Part shown: positions 27,136 to 37,381 of the stretch, piece by piece
How the letters are laid out: each line of letters begins with the position of its first letter
How positions within the stretch are numbered: position 1 is the first letter of the stretch
Assembly: GCF_029094545.1 (NCBI RefSeq)
Contig: NZ_CP117835.1
Location: 1,468,001-1,532,000 of the forward strand
DNA from: Alkalihalophilus pseudofirmus
GTDB taxonomy: Bacteria > Bacillota > Bacilli > Bacillales > Bacillaceae_D
Direction: 5' to 3'
Length of the DNA: 64,000 nt
Program-made: the position numbers and the translations under genes
Notes under the pieces: generated by a model
What the model was told of the DNA's origin: nothing
Seen by the model: the letters and a program-made list of their open reading frames with translations, nothing else
The model's database searches: none

Positions 27136-27636
27136 GTGAGCGAAAAAGAGCACAAAGTTTCACGACGACAATTTTTAACGTACACGCTTACAGGTGTTGG
27201 CGGCTTCATGGCTGCGGGAATGCTGATGCCAATGGCACGCTTTGCCCTTGATCCTGCTTTGAAAGCTGGAACTGAATCTGAATATCAGCCTGTATGTTAT
27301 CTTGAAGAATTGACAGAGGAACCACAAAAGTTTGCTTTCAGCTTTGAGCAGCAAGATGCGTGGTATGAATCGGAAGTAACACGTGAAGCGTATATCTTTA
27401 TCCGTGGGGATGAGGTAACAGCGCTTTCACCAACATGTACGCATTTAGGCTGTACGGTATCATACGGTTCGAATGATGATCATCCTGAGCGTTTCTATTG
27501 CCCATGTCACTTTGGTATGTTTGAAAAAGACGGTATCAATGTGCCTGGTACACCGCCTCAGCGTCCACTTGATGTGTATGATGTGATGGTAGAGGATGGA
27601 AAAGTATACTTAGGTCAAATTAATCAGCGAACATAA
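27136..27636 (+). CDS. qcrA: Menaquinol-cytochrome c reductase, Rieske iron-sulfur subunit
   Basis: Takes electrons from menaquinol in the bc complex through a [2Fe-2S] cluster. The cluster ligands are in CTHLGC and CPCHFG. The N-terminus SRRQFL followed by a hydrophobic stretch (about residues 10-35) is a Tat signal that stays as membrane anchor. Length 166 residues. It starts with GTG 27136 after AGGGGGGAAAA. qcrB follows 15 bases later. The quinol is menaquinone, whose synthesis genes are at 2.8-7.7 kb. Confidence 0.96.
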   Translation: MSEKEHKVSRRQFLTYTLTGVGGFMAAGMLMPMARFALDPALKAGTESEYQPVCYLEELTEEPQKFAFSFEQQDAWYESEVTREAYIFIRGDEVTALSPTCTHLGCTVSYGSNDDHPERFYCPCHFGMFEKDGINVPGTPPQRPLDVYDVMVEDGKVYLGQINQRT

Positions 27637-27651
27637 GGAGGGGCGTAATCG

Positions 27652-28323
27652 ATGCTTCAAAAAATTTACGACTATGTTGATGAGCGTCTTGATATTACGC
27701 CTATGTGGCGCGATATTGCTGACCACGAAGTGCCTGAGCATGTTAACCCTGCTCACCATTTCTCTGCGTTCGTATACTGTTTTGGTGGATTAACTTTCTT
27801 CGTTACAGTCATTCAGATTTTATCAGGTATGTTCCTAACGATGTATTATGTACCGGATATTATCAACGCTTATCAATCAGTAGCTTACTTACAAAACGAA
27901 GTAGCTTTCGGTGTTATCGTACGTGGGATGCACCACTGGGGAGCTAGTTTGGTTATTGTTATGATGTTTTTACACACGTTGCGGGTATTCTTTACCGGTT
28001 CATATAAGAAGCCTCGTGAATTAAACTGGGTTGTCGGTGTACTTATTTTCTTCGTTATGCTTGGTTTAGGTTTCACAGGTTACTTATTACCATGGGATAT
28101 GAAAGCATACTTTGCGACTGTTGTAGGTCTGCAAATTGCTGAGAGTGTTCCACTCATTGGTGGATTTGCGAAAACATTGCTTGCCGGCGGGGAAGTAATC
28201 GGGGCTGCTACACTAGCACGTTTCTTCGCGATTCACGTATTCTTCTTACCAGGTGCCTTACTTGGTTTACTAGCGGCTCACTTCTACATGATCCGTAAAC
28301 AAGGTATTTCTGGTCCATTGTAA
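27652..28323 (+). CDS. qcrB: Menaquinol-cytochrome c reductase, cytochrome b subunit
   Basis: A b6-type subunit of 223 residues with four membrane helices carrying the paired His ligands of two b hemes (HHWGAS region near residue 87, HTLRVFF near 105, and later His in FAIHVFFLPG and AAHFY). The Cys in FVYCFGGLTFF near residue 43 is the one that links heme ci in the b6f and Bacillus type. Start ATG with AAGGAGGGG upstream. Confidence 0.96.
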   Translation: MLQKIYDYVDERLDITPMWRDIADHEVPEHVNPAHHFSAFVYCFGGLTFFVTVIQILSGMFLTMYYVPDIINAYQSVAYLQNEVAFGVIVRGMHHWGASLVIVMMFLHTLRVFFTGSYKKPRELNWVVGVLIFFVMLGLGFTGYLLPWDMKAYFATVVGLQIAESVPLIGGFAKTLLAGGEVIGAATLARFFAIHVFFLPGALLGLLAAHFYMIRKQGISGPL

Positions 28324-28332
28324 GATTTAATG

Positions 28333-28376
28333 GAGTGTTTGAAAGCTTAATAATGATTGATCTTTTAGACACCCTC
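28333..28376 (+). promoter_or_regulatory. Stem-loop in the qcrB-qcrC gap
   Basis: GAGTGTTTGAAAG (28333-28345) can pair with CTTTTAGACACCCTC (28362-28376), 13 pairs with two G-U and a 2-base bulge. It is not followed by T, so it is not a terminator; a role in mRNA processing or in setting qcrC level is possible. Confidence 0.5.
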
Positions 28377-28405
28377 TAACTGAAAAATAAAAAGGAGGGA
28401 ACGAG

Positions 28406-29185
28406 ATGGAACGTGGTAAAGGAATGCAGTTTGTCGGCGACTCTCGTGTCAAGGCAAACAACCGCAAACCGAATATTCCAAAAGACTACTCAGAGTATCC
28501 AGGTAAAACAGAAGCGTTCTGGCCGAACTTCCTCTTAAAAGAGTGGATGGTTGGTGCGGTCTTCTTAATGGGTTATCTTTGTTTAACTGTTGCTCACCCG
28601 GCTCCTCTAGAGCGTATGGCTGACCCAACAGATGCTGGATATATTCCATTACCTGACTGGTATTTCTTGTTCATGTATCAATTACTTAAATACCAATATG
28701 CTTCTGGTGACTTTAACGTAATCGGAGCTGTAGTAATTCCAGGTTTAGCGTTCGGTGCGTTATTAATCGCTCCGTGGTTAGATACTGGTAAAGAGCGTCG
28801 TCCATTAAAGCGTCCGATCGCTTCAGGTATGATGATGCTTGCAATTATTGCAACAATCTACTTAACTTGGGAGTCTGTTGACCAGCATGACTGGGAAGCA
28901 GCAGCTGAGCAAGGTGCGATTGCTGAAGAAGGCGATATAGATACCGAGGCCGAAGGCTATGCTATCTATACTGGCAACCAATCATGTATCGGTTGTCATG
29001 GTGACACAATGGCCGGAGGATCAGGCGGTCCTTCACTTCTAGAGACAGAGAAATCTGCTGAAGAAGTTATGGATGTTATCATCAACGGTCAAGGTGCAAT
29101 GCCTGGCGGATTATTCGAAGGTACGGATGAGGAGCTAGAAATTCTTGCTGAATACATAGCTGCTCACGGAAACCCTGAAGAATAA
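28406..29185 (+). CDS. qcrC: Menaquinol-cytochrome c reductase, cytochrome b/c subunit
   Basis: A fusion typical of Bacillus: an N-terminal subunit-IV-like part with three membrane helices (about residues 48-65, 103-125 and 140-155) and a C-terminal extracellular cytochrome c with the heme site CIGCH near residue 196 and an axial Met probably in GAMPGG. The cytochrome domain after about residue 160 has around 25 acidic residues and a single Lys, which is far more acidic than usual. AAAGGAGGG precedes the ATG. 259 residues. Confidence 0.95.
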   Translation: MERGKGMQFVGDSRVKANNRKPNIPKDYSEYPGKTEAFWPNFLLKEWMVGAVFLMGYLCLTVAHPAPLERMADPTDAGYIPLPDWYFLFMYQLLKYQYASGDFNVIGAVVIPGLAFGALLIAPWLDTGKERRPLKRPIASGMMMLAIIATIYLTWESVDQHDWEAAAEQGAIAEEGDIDTEAEGYAIYTGNQSCIGCHGDTMAGGSGGPSLLETEKSAEEVMDVIINGQGAMPGGLFEGTDEELEILAEYIAAHGNPEE

Positions 29186-29202
29186 AACATACCTTTTTAA
29201 GA

Positions 29203-29230
29203 AAGCTGACTGTTACAGTCAGCTTTTTTC
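29203..29230 (+). terminator. Terminator of qcrABC
   Basis: AAGCTGACTG and CAGTCAGCTT form a 10-bp stem with a 3-base loop and T-run. Confidence 0.9.
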
Positions 29231-29299
29231 TTACATATGATCTTTACTTAGAGATTTTTTCATCTTTTTATTAAAGAAATAGAGAAAGGACTACTAAAA

Positions 29300-29899
29300 G
29301 TGAAAACACAAATCCTTACTTTATTCGGTCACAGGCTTACAATCATTTTAATGTTGATTATTAATATACCTGGGACGATTTATGGGTATATGTGGTATGC
29401 CAATCAGCTTGAACGTACGCCTGCTCATTTTTTGCTGTTCGTACCTGACAGTCCAACGGCGAGTCTATTTTTTGTGATCGTCTTGATTGCTTTTCTAATG
29501 AAAAAGAACCTCCCTTTAATAGAAGCATTAGCAGCGGTGACGTTAATTAAATACGGGATTTGGGCTGTTGTGATGAATCTTGCCTCGTTTGCAGTGGGAG
29601 CGACTCCTCATTGGACAAATTATATGCTGATTGCTTCACATGCTGGGATGGCTCTACAAGCAGTTATCTACGCACCTTATTTTAGAATCAAGCCATGGCA
29701 TTTAATTGTCGTTGCTCTCTGGACGCTTCACAATGATGTGATTGATTATGTGTATATGATGCATCCAGGTCTGCATCCTTATTTAATGCCATATATTACA
29801 GAAATCGGCTACTTCACATTCTGGCTGAGCGTGTTTTCACTCTTTACGGTATATGTGCTCTGCATTAGAAACAAGACGTATAAGCTGAATATCCTTTAG
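29300..29899 (+). CDS. ypjA: DUF1405 membrane protein YpjA
   Basis: A 199-residue membrane protein with about six hydrophobic helices, no signal peptide and no recognisable catalytic motif. Identity rests on position after qcrC and general likeness to the DUF1405 family. The start GTG 29300 follows AGAGAAAGGACTAC. Function unknown. Confidence 0.82.
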   Translation: MKTQILTLFGHRLTIILMLIINIPGTIYGYMWYANQLERTPAHFLLFVPDSPTASLFFVIVLIAFLMKKNLPLIEALAAVTLIKYGIWAVVMNLASFAVGATPHWTNYMLIASHAGMALQAVIYAPYFRIKPWHLIVVALWTLHNDVIDYVYMMHPGLHPYLMPYITEIGYFTFWLSVFSLFTVYVLCIRNKTYKLNIL

Positions 29900-29924
29900 A
29901 GAGACAATGAGTCTCTCTTTTTTT
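29898..29924 (+). terminator. Terminator of ypjA
   Basis: AGAGAGAC, overlapping the ypjA stop codon, pairs with GTCTCTCT and is followed by seven T. Confidence 0.82.
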
Positions 29925-29978
29925 GTGGTCTACTCTTGTCCTAGCCTTCATAAGATGAAAAAAGAAGGAGGGACAAAC

Positions 29979-30770
29979 ATGCGTCAGGTCTTTATATTTA
30001 TTTTTTGTATTTGTTTATATATGTCAACGGCAGAATATGGGTATGCAACGGAAGTGAATGGACAACATACATGGAAAGAGCTCAATCAAACGACAGATCA
30101 CGTTTTGCAGCTAGTGAAGCAGGAGAAATTTGAAGAAGCGAAGCAGCTGCTTGATTACTTTTCTGACGGATTCATTCAGCTTGATTTTAAAGCAGAAGGG
30201 TTTACGATGAATGAGATGCGTACGATCACGATGACGTTTGAACAATCGGTAGAAGCGGTGACTGCGGCAGAAAAGCCTCTTGATGAGAGAATTTATACGG
30301 TTACGACATTCAGGCTTGCTGTAGATGCGCTCTCAAGTGAGCATCATCCATTATGGCTTCAGTCTGAAGAAACGCTTCTAAATCAGTTAGCTCTCATTAA
30401 ACAAGAGCATCAAAATGGACAGCCAGAGGCGATGCAGCATCGAATGAACACGTTCTTAAGGCATTATCAAATGATTCGCCCGGCATTAATGATTGATCTT
30501 GAACCGCATTTGCTGCAGCAAGTTGAATCTCAAGTTACGTACTTAGATAACCTTCGAGTTGATGGCTTAAACAGTGATAAGTTAACGGCACATATTGAAA
30601 TGATGGAAGCAGATTTTGCGAAAGTATTTGAACGGGTAAAAGAAGACAGTGCCGATCCTTCCTTGCTATGGGTTATGATCACGATCGGCGGTATGATTGT
30701 GTTGTCCCTTTCGTATGTTGGAGTAAAGAAATACCGTGCGGAGAAGGGCAAAGTTCGAATGAAAGAATAA
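29979..30770 (+). CDS. ypjB: Sporulation protein YpjB
   Basis: A 263-residue cell-surface protein: signal peptide at residues 1-22 or so (ending near YGYATEV), a helical extracellular domain, and a C-terminal membrane helix (about 231-252) followed by a Lys/Arg-rich cytoplasmic end. Known as a sporulation-associated family, without a defined role that I can state. ATG 29979 follows AGAAGGAGGG; an upstream in-frame start at 29907 lies within the ypjA terminator and is rejected. Confidence 0.82.
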   Translation: MRQVFIFIFCICLYMSTAEYGYATEVNGQHTWKELNQTTDHVLQLVKQEKFEEAKQLLDYFSDGFIQLDFKAEGFTMNEMRTITMTFEQSVEAVTAAEKPLDERIYTVTTFRLAVDALSSEHHPLWLQSEETLLNQLALIKQEHQNGQPEAMQHRMNTFLRHYQMIRPALMIDLEPHLLQQVESQVTYLDNLRVDGLNSDKLTAHIEMMEADFAKVFERVKEDSADPSLLWVMITIGGMIVLSLSYVGVKKYRAEKGKVRMKE

Positions 30771-30901
30771 TGTGTCAAAGCTGTGAAAATAATTTAAATT
30801 CGTTTCCCGCAAGCGGTTCGGATGGGTATTTTGTTTGACTTTGTTTGATGTTTTACTTAGACTTAATGGTAACTAGACTAACGCAGAGGTGAGACATACG
30901 A

Positions 30902-31579
30902 ATGGGTTTTCTGATTTATTTTATTTTACTTCTGATCATTCCAATTTGGGCGCAGATGAAAGTAAAGAGTGCTTACAAAAAGTACTCTAAAGTTCAATCG
31001 TCTTCCGGGATGACTGGAGCACAGGTAGCAAGAAAAATTTTAGACGATAATGGTTTGTATGATGTCCGTATCGAAGAAGTACGAGGTCAACTGACAGACC
31101 ATTACGATCCTCGTTCAAAGGTCGTACGCTTATCTAGCGAGAACTATCATGGCAATTCCGTTGCAGGAGCTGCCGTTGCTGCCCATGAGGTAGGTCATGC
31201 GATGCAGGATGCAGAGGATTATGCTTTCTTGCGTTTCCGTCATGCATTAGTTCCGATTGCTGGATTTGGATCAAACATTTCATTTTTCTTAATCCTAGCA
31301 GGTATCCTAATGGGTGCATCTAACCTGTTGCTGCTCGGGATCATCTTCATGGCTGCTGCTGTTTTATTCCAAGTGGTTACATTGCCAGTTGAATTTAACG
31401 CATCAAGCCGTGCGATGGAACAAGTGGTATCAGTTGGCGTGATTCGTAATGACGAAGAGCGCGAAACACGTAAAGTGTTAAATGCTGCTGCATTAACGTA
31501 TGTAGCTGGTGCACTTGTTGCCCTTCTTGAGCTTGCTCGTTTTATTTTAATGTACATTGGAATGAACAACGACGATTAA
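30902..31579 (+). CDS. yugP: Neutral zinc metallopeptidase, YugP family
   Basis: A membrane peptidase of unknown substrate. HEVGHAMQ near residue 97 is the zinc-binding HExxH variant, in a cytosolic loop between an N-terminal helix (residues 1-17) and later membrane segments (about 120-160 and 200-220). Length 225 residues as in the family. B. subtilis yugP is elsewhere on the chromosome, so its position here differs. AGAGGTGAGAC precedes ATG 30902. Confidence 0.88.
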   Translation: MGFLIYFILLLIIPIWAQMKVKSAYKKYSKVQSSSGMTGAQVARKILDDNGLYDVRIEEVRGQLTDHYDPRSKVVRLSSENYHGNSVAGAAVAAHEVGHAMQDAEDYAFLRFRHALVPIAGFGSNISFFLILAGILMGASNLLLLGIIFMAAAVLFQVVTLPVEFNASSRAMEQVVSVGVIRNDEERETRKVLNAAALTYVAGALVALLELARFILMYIGMNNDD

Positions 31580-31586
31580 TAAAGGA

Positions 31587-31622
31587 AACCTCCGGGATTT
31601 AAAATATCCCGGAGGTTTTTTA
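31587..31622. terminator. Shared terminator of yugP and ypjC
   Basis: AACCTCCGGGAT and ATCCCGGAGGTT form a 12-bp perfect stem with a run of T on the plus strand; the minus-strand ypjC stop lies at its edge. Confidence 0.9.
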
Positions 31623-32492
31623 TATGCCGATTGGTTTTTTATTCTCATCTAAGGTGAAGCCTTCACCAATCACATCCTGGACGTCATTTACCGTTACAAA
31701 GGCATGCGGGTCAATTTTCTCTACTAAGGTTTTGAGACGAATTAATTCATTTCGTCCGACAACGCAGTAGAGTACTTCGCGCTCCGTTCTAGTAAAACTT
31801 CCCTGTCCTTTTAGTAACGTCGCCCCGCGGTCCATTTCCTTCATAATGGCATCCGCAATCTCGCTTGTTGAATCAGAAATAATAAAGCATGCTTTAGCAG
31901 AATATGCTCCTTGCTGGATGAAATCGATCACTTTCGCTGCCACAAATACAGCAAGCAGTGTGTACATAGCTTCTCGGTAATTTAAATAAATGAGAGAAGA
32001 GGCAATAACGACAGCATCGAACATAAACATTGTTTTCCCCATACTCCAGCCTAAATACTTAAACCCGAGCTTTGCGATAATATCAACTCCGCCTGTAGTC
32101 CCGCCGTATCTGAACACAATTCCAAGCCCGACTCCAATAAAAACACCTGCAAATAAAGCAGCGAGTGTCATATCATCATGCAGGGGAATATAAACAACAG
32201 TATATCGTTGAAAAATCTCTAAAAAGATCGAGACTCCGACGGTTCCGATGATTGTATAAATGAACGTCGTCTTACCTAGAATCTTCCACCCGATAAAAAA
32301 GAGCGGAATATTGAGCAGCAAATTAGAGATCGCCGGATTGAAAGCAAAAATAAAGTACAAAATTAAGGTGATCCCCGTAAATCCGCCATCTGCCAAGTTA
32401 TTTTCCATATTAAAATAAACAAGTCCAAAAGATAAGATCGCACTTCCAAGTAAAATAAGGAGCACATTTTTAAATTTAACACGATAAGGCAA
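31620..32492 (-). CDS. ypjC: YitT family membrane protein YpjC
   Basis: A 290-residue protein with an N-terminal membrane domain (five or so helices in residues 10-170) and a cytosolic C-terminal DUF2179 domain (from about 205, with TREVLYCVVGRNELIRLK). Function is not established. The start is TTG at 32492-32490, with GGGAGG 7 bases upstream and no better start near. It is the only gene on the minus strand between 9.4 and 57 kb, in the same local place as in B. subtilis. Confidence 0.85.
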   Translation of the reverse strand: MPYRVKFKNVLLILLGSAILSFGLVYFNMENNLADGGFTGITLILYFIFAFNPAISNLLLNIPLFFIGWKILGKTTFIYTIIGTVGVSIFLEIFQRYTVVYIPLHDDMTLAALFAGVFIGVGLGIVFRYGGTTGGVDIIAKLGFKYLGWSMGKTMFMFDAVVIASSLIYLNYREAMYTLLAVFVAAKVIDFIQQGAYSAKACFIISDSTSEIADAIMKEMDRGATLLKGQGSFTRTEREVLYCVVGRNELIRLKTLVEKIDPHAFVTVNDVQDVIGEGFTLDENKKPIGI

Positions 32493-32649
32493 TTAAAATC
32501 CTCCCTTCAGCTTTCTTCCTATATTTTGATGAAATCAATGCATGATTATTATATAGAAGCGAACAAAGAAGAGCAATGAAGCGAATAAGATTTGTCAAAT
32601 CGTTCTAGATTCGCTAACATGGATAGTGGAAGACTGTGAGGTGGGAAAA

Positions 32650-33021
32650 ATGGACAGAGAACAACGCCTGGAGGCTGGTCAAACAGACCGTAACTCTCAT
32701 AAATCGATGAAAGACATGCAAGAAGAAGTTGATCAATTTATCGGACAGTTTAAAGAAGGCTACTTCAGCCCGCTTGCCATGCTTGCACGGATGACAGAAG
32801 AAGTAGGTGAGCTCTCCCGTGAGGTCAATCATTATTACGGTGAGAAACCCAAAAAATCAGATGAAGAAGAAAAAACAATGGAACAAGAAATGGGTGACAT
32901 TTTATTTGTGCTCATTTGTTTTGCAAATTCCTTACATATTGATTTAGAAGAAGCGTTTCATTTAGTGATGGATAAGTTCGAAAGCCGGGATAAAGACCGC
33001 TGGACAAAGATAGACGATTAA
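32650..33021 (+). CDS. ypjD: MazG-like nucleotide pyrophosphohydrolase YpjD
   Basis: A 123-residue all-helical MazG-type protein, probably hydrolysing a (d)NTP to monophosphate to clean the nucleotide pool. The metal-binding pattern EEVGELSREVNH and EQEMGDILFVLICFAN is intact. ATG 32650 has GAGGTGGG upstream; a GTG at 32626 is possible but lies before that site. It begins the run ypjD-dapB-mgsA-bshB1-bshA-cca-birA. Confidence 0.88.
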   Translation: MDREQRLEAGQTDRNSHKSMKDMQEEVDQFIGQFKEGYFSPLAMLARMTEEVGELSREVNHYYGEKPKKSDEEEKTMEQEMGDILFVLICFANSLHIDLEEAFHLVMDKFESRDKDRWTKIDD

Positions 33022-33084
33022 AGCTGAAACCAAAACCAACAAAATGACAACCTATTAAATAGAAAAAACGGAGTGGATAAAAAG

Positions 33085-33897
33085 ATGAATAACACATACG
33101 AAAATGTAAATATTGTGATTGCAGGACCGAGAGGAAACATGGGACGTGAAGCCGTTCGCATGGTGACTGATACAGATCATTTTACGTTAAAGGCCGTTGT
33201 CGATTCTAAGCATGACGGGATGAGAGTGGCTGATCTAGATGGTATGCCGGCCTTAGATATTCCGGTTTATACAGATATGGACCGCTGTTTTAGCGAGCAT
33301 GAGGTGGATGTGTTAATTGATTTAACATCACCGGCATTTGGTCGTAAGCATATGGAAATCGCTTTTAATCACGGTGTTAGACCAGTTGTTGGGACAACAG
33401 GATTTTCTGATGAGGATATTGAAACACTTAGAACCATCGCAGAGAACAAAAACTTAGGTGCGATCATTGCTCCTAACTTTGCAATTGGTGCAATTCTAAT
33501 GATGAAATTTTCACAAATGGCAGCTAAATTCCTTCCCGATGTTGAAATTATCGAACGTCATCACGACCGTAAATTGGATGCGCCGTCTGGTACAGCGATT
33601 AAAACGGCACAATTGATTTCTGAGGTGCGAGAAGCAAAAGTACAAGGGCACCCTGATGAACACGAGGAACTAAAAGGCGCACGCGGGGCTGATTTTGAAG
33701 GCATGAAAATTCATAGTGTCCGCCTTCCTGGCCTAGTTGCCCACCAAGAGGTGATTTTTGGAGGAGAAGGGCAGACCTTAACCATTCGTCATGACTCTAT
33801 GAACAGAGCATCCTTTATGCCAGGTGTCAGACTAGCAGTTGAAACCGTTCTATCGATTGATACGCTAGTGTATGGCCTTGAAAACATTATCGAATAA
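33085..33897 (+). CDS. dapB: 4-hydroxy-tetrahydrodipicolinate reductase
   Basis: Reduces the lysine/diaminopimelate precursor with NAD(P)H, also the source of dipicolinate for spores. The nucleotide-binding [13 protein letters not shown] starts at about residue 11; the catalytic [15 protein letters not shown] is present. 270 residues from ATG 33085 (GGAGTG upstream); GTG 33073 is less likely. Confidence 0.95.
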   Translation: MNNTYENVNIVIAGPRGNMGREAVRMVTDTDHFTLKAVVDSKHDGMRVADLDGMPALDIPVYTDMDRCFSEHEVDVLIDLTSPAFGRKHMEIAFNHGVRPVVGTTGFSDEDIETLRTIAENKNLGAIIAPNFAIGAILMMKFSQMAAKFLPDVEIIERHHDRKLDAPSGTAIKTAQLISEVREAKVQGHPDEHEELKGARGADFEGMKIHSVRLPGLVAHQEVIFGGEGQTLTIRHDSMNRASFMPGVRLAVETVLSIDTLVYGLENIIE

Positions 33898-33909
33898 GGA
33901 GTGAGGAAG

Positions 33910-34326
33910 ATGAGGATTGCTTTAATTGCCCATGATAAAAAGAAAGATCAAATGGTACAGTTTGCGATTGCTTTTGAACAAATTTTATCTAAGCATGAAC
34001 TTTACGGGACAGGTACAACTGGCACACGAATTATGGAAGCAACAGACTTATCTGTCACTCGTTTTAAATCTGGACCGCTTGGCGGCGATCAACAGATTGG
34101 TGCTCTTGTCGCTGAGAATAAATTTGATTTAATCGTCTTCTTCCGTGATCCTTTGACTGCACAGCCTCACGAACCAGATGTTTCTGCGCTAGTGCGATTA
34201 TGTGATGTACAAAATGTTCCGCTGGCAACGAATCTTGGTACGGCAGAAGTGTTGATAAAAGGGTTAGAGCGCGGGGACCTGAAGTGGAGAGAAGTGTTCC
34301 ACCAAAAGGGATCAGATCATGAGTAA
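33910..34326 (+). CDS. mgsA: Methylglyoxal synthase
   Basis: Converts dihydroxyacetone phosphate to methylglyoxal and phosphate, a bypass of lower glycolysis. [12 protein letters not shown] at the N-terminus, the TGTTGTRI phosphate site and [14 protein letters not shown] with the catalytic Asp are all present. 138 residues from ATG 33910 (AAGGAG upstream). Placed next to bacillithiol genes, which make the thiol that detoxifies methylglyoxal. Confidence 0.95.
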   Translation: MRIALIAHDKKKDQMVQFAIAFEQILSKHELYGTGTTGTRIMEATDLSVTRFKSGPLGGDQQIGALVAENKFDLIVFFRDPLTAQPHEPDVSALVRLCDVQNVPLATNLGTAEVLIKGLERGDLKWREVFHQKGSDHE

Positions 34327-35023
34327 GTTAGATCTATTAGCATTCGGAGCGCATCCTGATGACGTTGAAATCGGGATGGCCGGCACCATCGCTCTATATG
34401 CAAAACAAGGCTTTAAAATCGGGATCTGCAATTTGACAAGAGCGGAACTATCATCAAATGGCACTCCCGCCATTAGGCAAGAGGAAGCAGAGAGAGCGGC
34501 AGCTATTCTTGGTGTTTCAGAACGGTATCAGCTTGATTTGCCAGATAGAGGGCTTTCTTTTTATACGAGCGATCAGCTTAGGGAAGTGGTATCTCTCATA
34601 AGAAGAACAAAACCAAGGCTTGTCTTTGCACCTTATCCTATCGATCGGCACCCTGATCACGGCATGGCGAAAACGCTGATTCAAGAAGCGTTATTTAACA
34701 GCGGAATCAGAAACTATAAGTGTGCAGAAGGTCACCTGGCTCATAAAGTAGAAGAGTTTCACCTCTATATGATTAATGCGTACGTGAAACCGGATTTTAT
34801 CATTGATGTATCTTCTGTCATAAAAGAAAAGCAAGAAGCGTTATCAGCTTATAGAAGTCAGTTTGAAAAAGGAACTGATTCAGTAGATACTCCTTTAACA
34901 AATGGATACATAACAAGAGTAGCTGCACGTGAACAGTTATATGGCAGTGAAGCCGGTGTGGAGTATGCAGAAGGCTTTAAAACAACGAAACCTCTGCTTG
35001 TCAAACAATTACTTGACGGATAA
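34319..35023 (+). CDS. bshB1: Bacillithiol deacetylase BshB1
   Basis: Removes the acetyl group from N-acetylglucosaminyl malate in bacillithiol synthesis. The zinc motif GAHPDDVE is at residues 10-17 and the later HPDH (in DRHPDHGMA near residue 113) completes it. 234 residues. ATG overlaps the mgsA end by 8 bases. The next step partner bshA follows after a gap with small repeats. Confidence 0.95.
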   Translation: MSKLDLLAFGAHPDDVEIGMAGTIALYAKQGFKIGICNLTRAELSSNGTPAIRQEEAERAAAILGVSERYQLDLPDRGLSFYTSDQLREVVSLIRRTKPRLVFAPYPIDRHPDHGMAKTLIQEALFNSGIRNYKCAEGHLAHKVEEFHLYMINAYVKPDFIIDVSSVIKEKQEALSAYRSQFEKGTDSVDTPLTNGYITRVAAREQLYGSEAGVEYAEGFKTTKPLLVKQLLDG

Positions 35024-35073
35024 TGAGTAAACTAGATTGAGTAAACAGAGATTAAACAAACGGAGAAAAAAAT

Positions 35074-36219
35074 ATGAAACTAAAAATAGGAATCAGCTGT
35101 TACCCTACCGTAGGGGGGTCAGGCGTCATTGCGACTGAGCTTGGCAAGTTGCTTGCCGAAAGAGGACATGAAGTTCATTTTATTACGTCTAGTGTTCCTT
35201 TTCGCTTAGATCGAGTGTATCCGAATATTTACTATCATGAAGTCGAAGTGAACCAGTATTCTGTTTTTCAATACCCTCCTTACGACCTCACTCTAGCAAG
35301 TAAGATGGCTGAAGTAGCTAAACGACAAAAACTTGATTTGATTCATGTTCATTATGCGGTTCCCCACGCGATCTGCGCGATTTTAGCAAGACAAATGAGC
35401 GATCATGATTTTAAGATTGTGACGACACTTCATGGAACGGATATAACCGTCTTAGGGTACGATCCATCTTTGCGTGAATTGATTCGTTTTGGGATTGAAC
35501 AATCAGATCGAGTAACAGCGGTATCAAATGATTTAGCCAAACAAACACATGAATTAGTCCATACGTCTAAACCGATTGACACCGTTTATAATTTTATTGA
35601 TGAAAGAGTATACAGAAAGTCAGATGTCAGCGGGCTTCGTTCTCATTACGGAATAACGGATGAGGAGAAAGTATTAATCCACATTTCTAATTTTCGCGGA
35701 GTGAAGCGCGTTTGTGATGTGGTGAGAAGCTTTTCTCTGATTCAAAAAGAAGTACCTTCAAAGCTCATGCTGATCGGAAATGGTCCCGAACTAACGGTTG
35801 CGCGTGAACTTGTTAGAGATCTTGATTTAGAAGATCGTGTGTTGTTTTTAGGGAACCAAAAGCATATCGCCGAATTATTATCGATGAGTGATCTTAAATT
35901 ATTACTAAGTGAAAAAGAAAGCTTCGGATTAGTCGCACTTGAAGCAATGGCCTGCGGGGTACCTGTCATCGGTACAAACATTGGCGGTATTCCTGAAGTT
36001 ATCACAGACGGGGAGAACGGCTATCTATGTGAAGTTGGAAATGTTGAGTGCGTAGCGCAGGCAGCCATTCATCTATTAAAAGATGATAAGCTCCATGCAC
36101 GTTTAGCTAGAGGTGCCGAAGAGACTGTACGTACAACGTTTCACTCGCACGGTATTGTCGAGCAGTATGAGGCGATTTATCGTGAGGTATTGGAGCAGGA
36201 TATTGATGAAGACAGTTGA
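35074..36219 (+). CDS. bshA: Bacillithiol glycosyltransferase BshA
   Basis: Joins UDP-GlcNAc to L-malate, the first step of bacillithiol. A GT-B retaining glycosyltransferase of family GT4: N-terminal [19 protein letters not shown] and C-terminal [16 protein letters not shown] with the EX7E pair. 381 residues. CGGAG lies 11 bases before the ATG. Its end overlaps cca by 14 bases. Confidence 0.96.
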   Translation: MKLKIGISCYPTVGGSGVIATELGKLLAERGHEVHFITSSVPFRLDRVYPNIYYHEVEVNQYSVFQYPPYDLTLASKMAEVAKRQKLDLIHVHYAVPHAICAILARQMSDHDFKIVTTLHGTDITVLGYDPSLRELIRFGIEQSDRVTAVSNDLAKQTHELVHTSKPIDTVYNFIDERVYRKSDVSGLRSHYGITDEEKVLIHISNFRGVKRVCDVVRSFSLIQKEVPSKLMLIGNGPELTVARELVRDLDLEDRVLFLGNQKHIAELLSMSDLKLLLSEKESFGLVALEAMACGVPVIGTNIGGIPEVITDGENGYLCEVGNVECVAQAAIHLLKDDKLHARLARGAEETVRTTFHSHGIVEQYEAIYREVLEQDIDEDS

Positions 36220-37375
36220 AGTAGAACGCCATAATCAGAAAATGATTGATGGGGCGGAGCCTGTCCTCTCTCAATTACACGAGCGGGGGTTTCTGGCTTA
36301 TATAGTTGGAGGAGCCGTTCGTGATTTGTTATGCAAAAGGCCGATAACGGATATTGATATTGTCACTGAAGCTACTCCAGAAGAGATAAGTACGGTATTT
36401 TCCAAAACATTTTCAATGAACAATCAGCACCAAACCGTGATTGTTCGTCACTCAGGCTGCTTGTTTGAAGTGACTACCCAAAGAGGGAAAAGCATAGAAG
36501 AGGATCTCTTGATGAGGGATTTTACAATCAATAGCATAGCACTTGATAAGAAAGGGCAGTTATTCGATCCATTAGATGGACAATCTGATATTAAAAATCA
36601 GGTTATTCGCTCACATAATCCTGCAGCAAGAATGTCTGAGGATCCTCTTCGGATGCTAAGAGCCTATCGTTTTTCAAGTGATTTAGGGTTTAAGGTTGCA
36701 GAGAACCTTGGTGAGATCATTAGGTATCAAGCAGAAACGTTAAGCCGAGTAGCAATGGAGCGGATTTCTAAGGAATTTTATAAGCTCGTTTCTGGTCCAT
36801 TTAAACATACAGCACTTAAAGAACTTGCATCATCAGGACTCTACAAACATTGCGGTCTTCCTCAATTAGATAAAAAAGCGATCAGTTTTTTAAGAGAACT
36901 TCCTGTTTTAATGAATGAAAAAGAAGAAGTAGTCTGGACCTTCATTTGCTTGAGCATGGGTCTAACGAGCGAAGGTCATTTGAAGGGGTTCTTATTTTCC
37001 AATCAATTAACAAAAGATGTACGAAACCGTCTGGCTGCTTTTTCTTATAGAAACAATCATTCATGGGAAGCTCTTTCCCTGTATCGTGCGTCGATTGAAG
37101 TTGCATTAGATGTGGAGCGTGTGAGGGAGCTTACCAATGAATCTTATATAGCTAAAGAGGAGATTTTAACTATTTGGGAGCAGCTTCCTATTAAATCGAA
37201 AAATGATTTAGCGGTTACAGGTACTGATCTGCTTCGACATTTTAAGCGTGAAGCAGGTCCATGGCTAGGCGAAGCTCTTTTGTGGGTAGAAGAACAGGTC
37301 GCAACAGGAGACCTTCCTAACGAAAAAGATACGTTGTTACAAGCAATTGTAACAAGTAATACAGGAGAGGGGTGA
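36206..37375 (+). CDS. cca: CCA-adding tRNA nucleotidyltransferase
   Basis: Builds or repairs the CCA end of tRNA without a template. The nucleotidyltransferase motif GGAVRDLL followed by DIDIVTEA holds the two catalytic Asp; the RNA-binding region [15 protein letters not shown] follows. 389 residues from ATG 36206 inside bshA (TTGGAGC upstream). A frame running from 36113 has no ribosome site. Confidence 0.95.
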   Translation: MKTVEVERHNQKMIDGAEPVLSQLHERGFLAYIVGGAVRDLLCKRPITDIDIVTEATPEEISTVFSKTFSMNNQHQTVIVRHSGCLFEVTTQRGKSIEEDLLMRDFTINSIALDKKGQLFDPLDGQSDIKNQVIRSHNPAARMSEDPLRMLRAYRFSSDLGFKVAENLGEIIRYQAETLSRVAMERISKEFYKLVSGPFKHTALKELASSGLYKHCGLPQLDKKAISFLRELPVLMNEKEEVVWTFICLSMGLTSEGHLKGFLFSNQLTKDVRNRLAAFSYRNNHSWEALSLYRASIEVALDVERVRELTNESYIAKEEILTIWEQLPIKSKNDLAVTGTDLLRHFKREAGPWLGEALLWVEEQVATGDLPNEKDTLLQAIVTSNTGEG

Positions 37376-37381
37376 GCAAAC

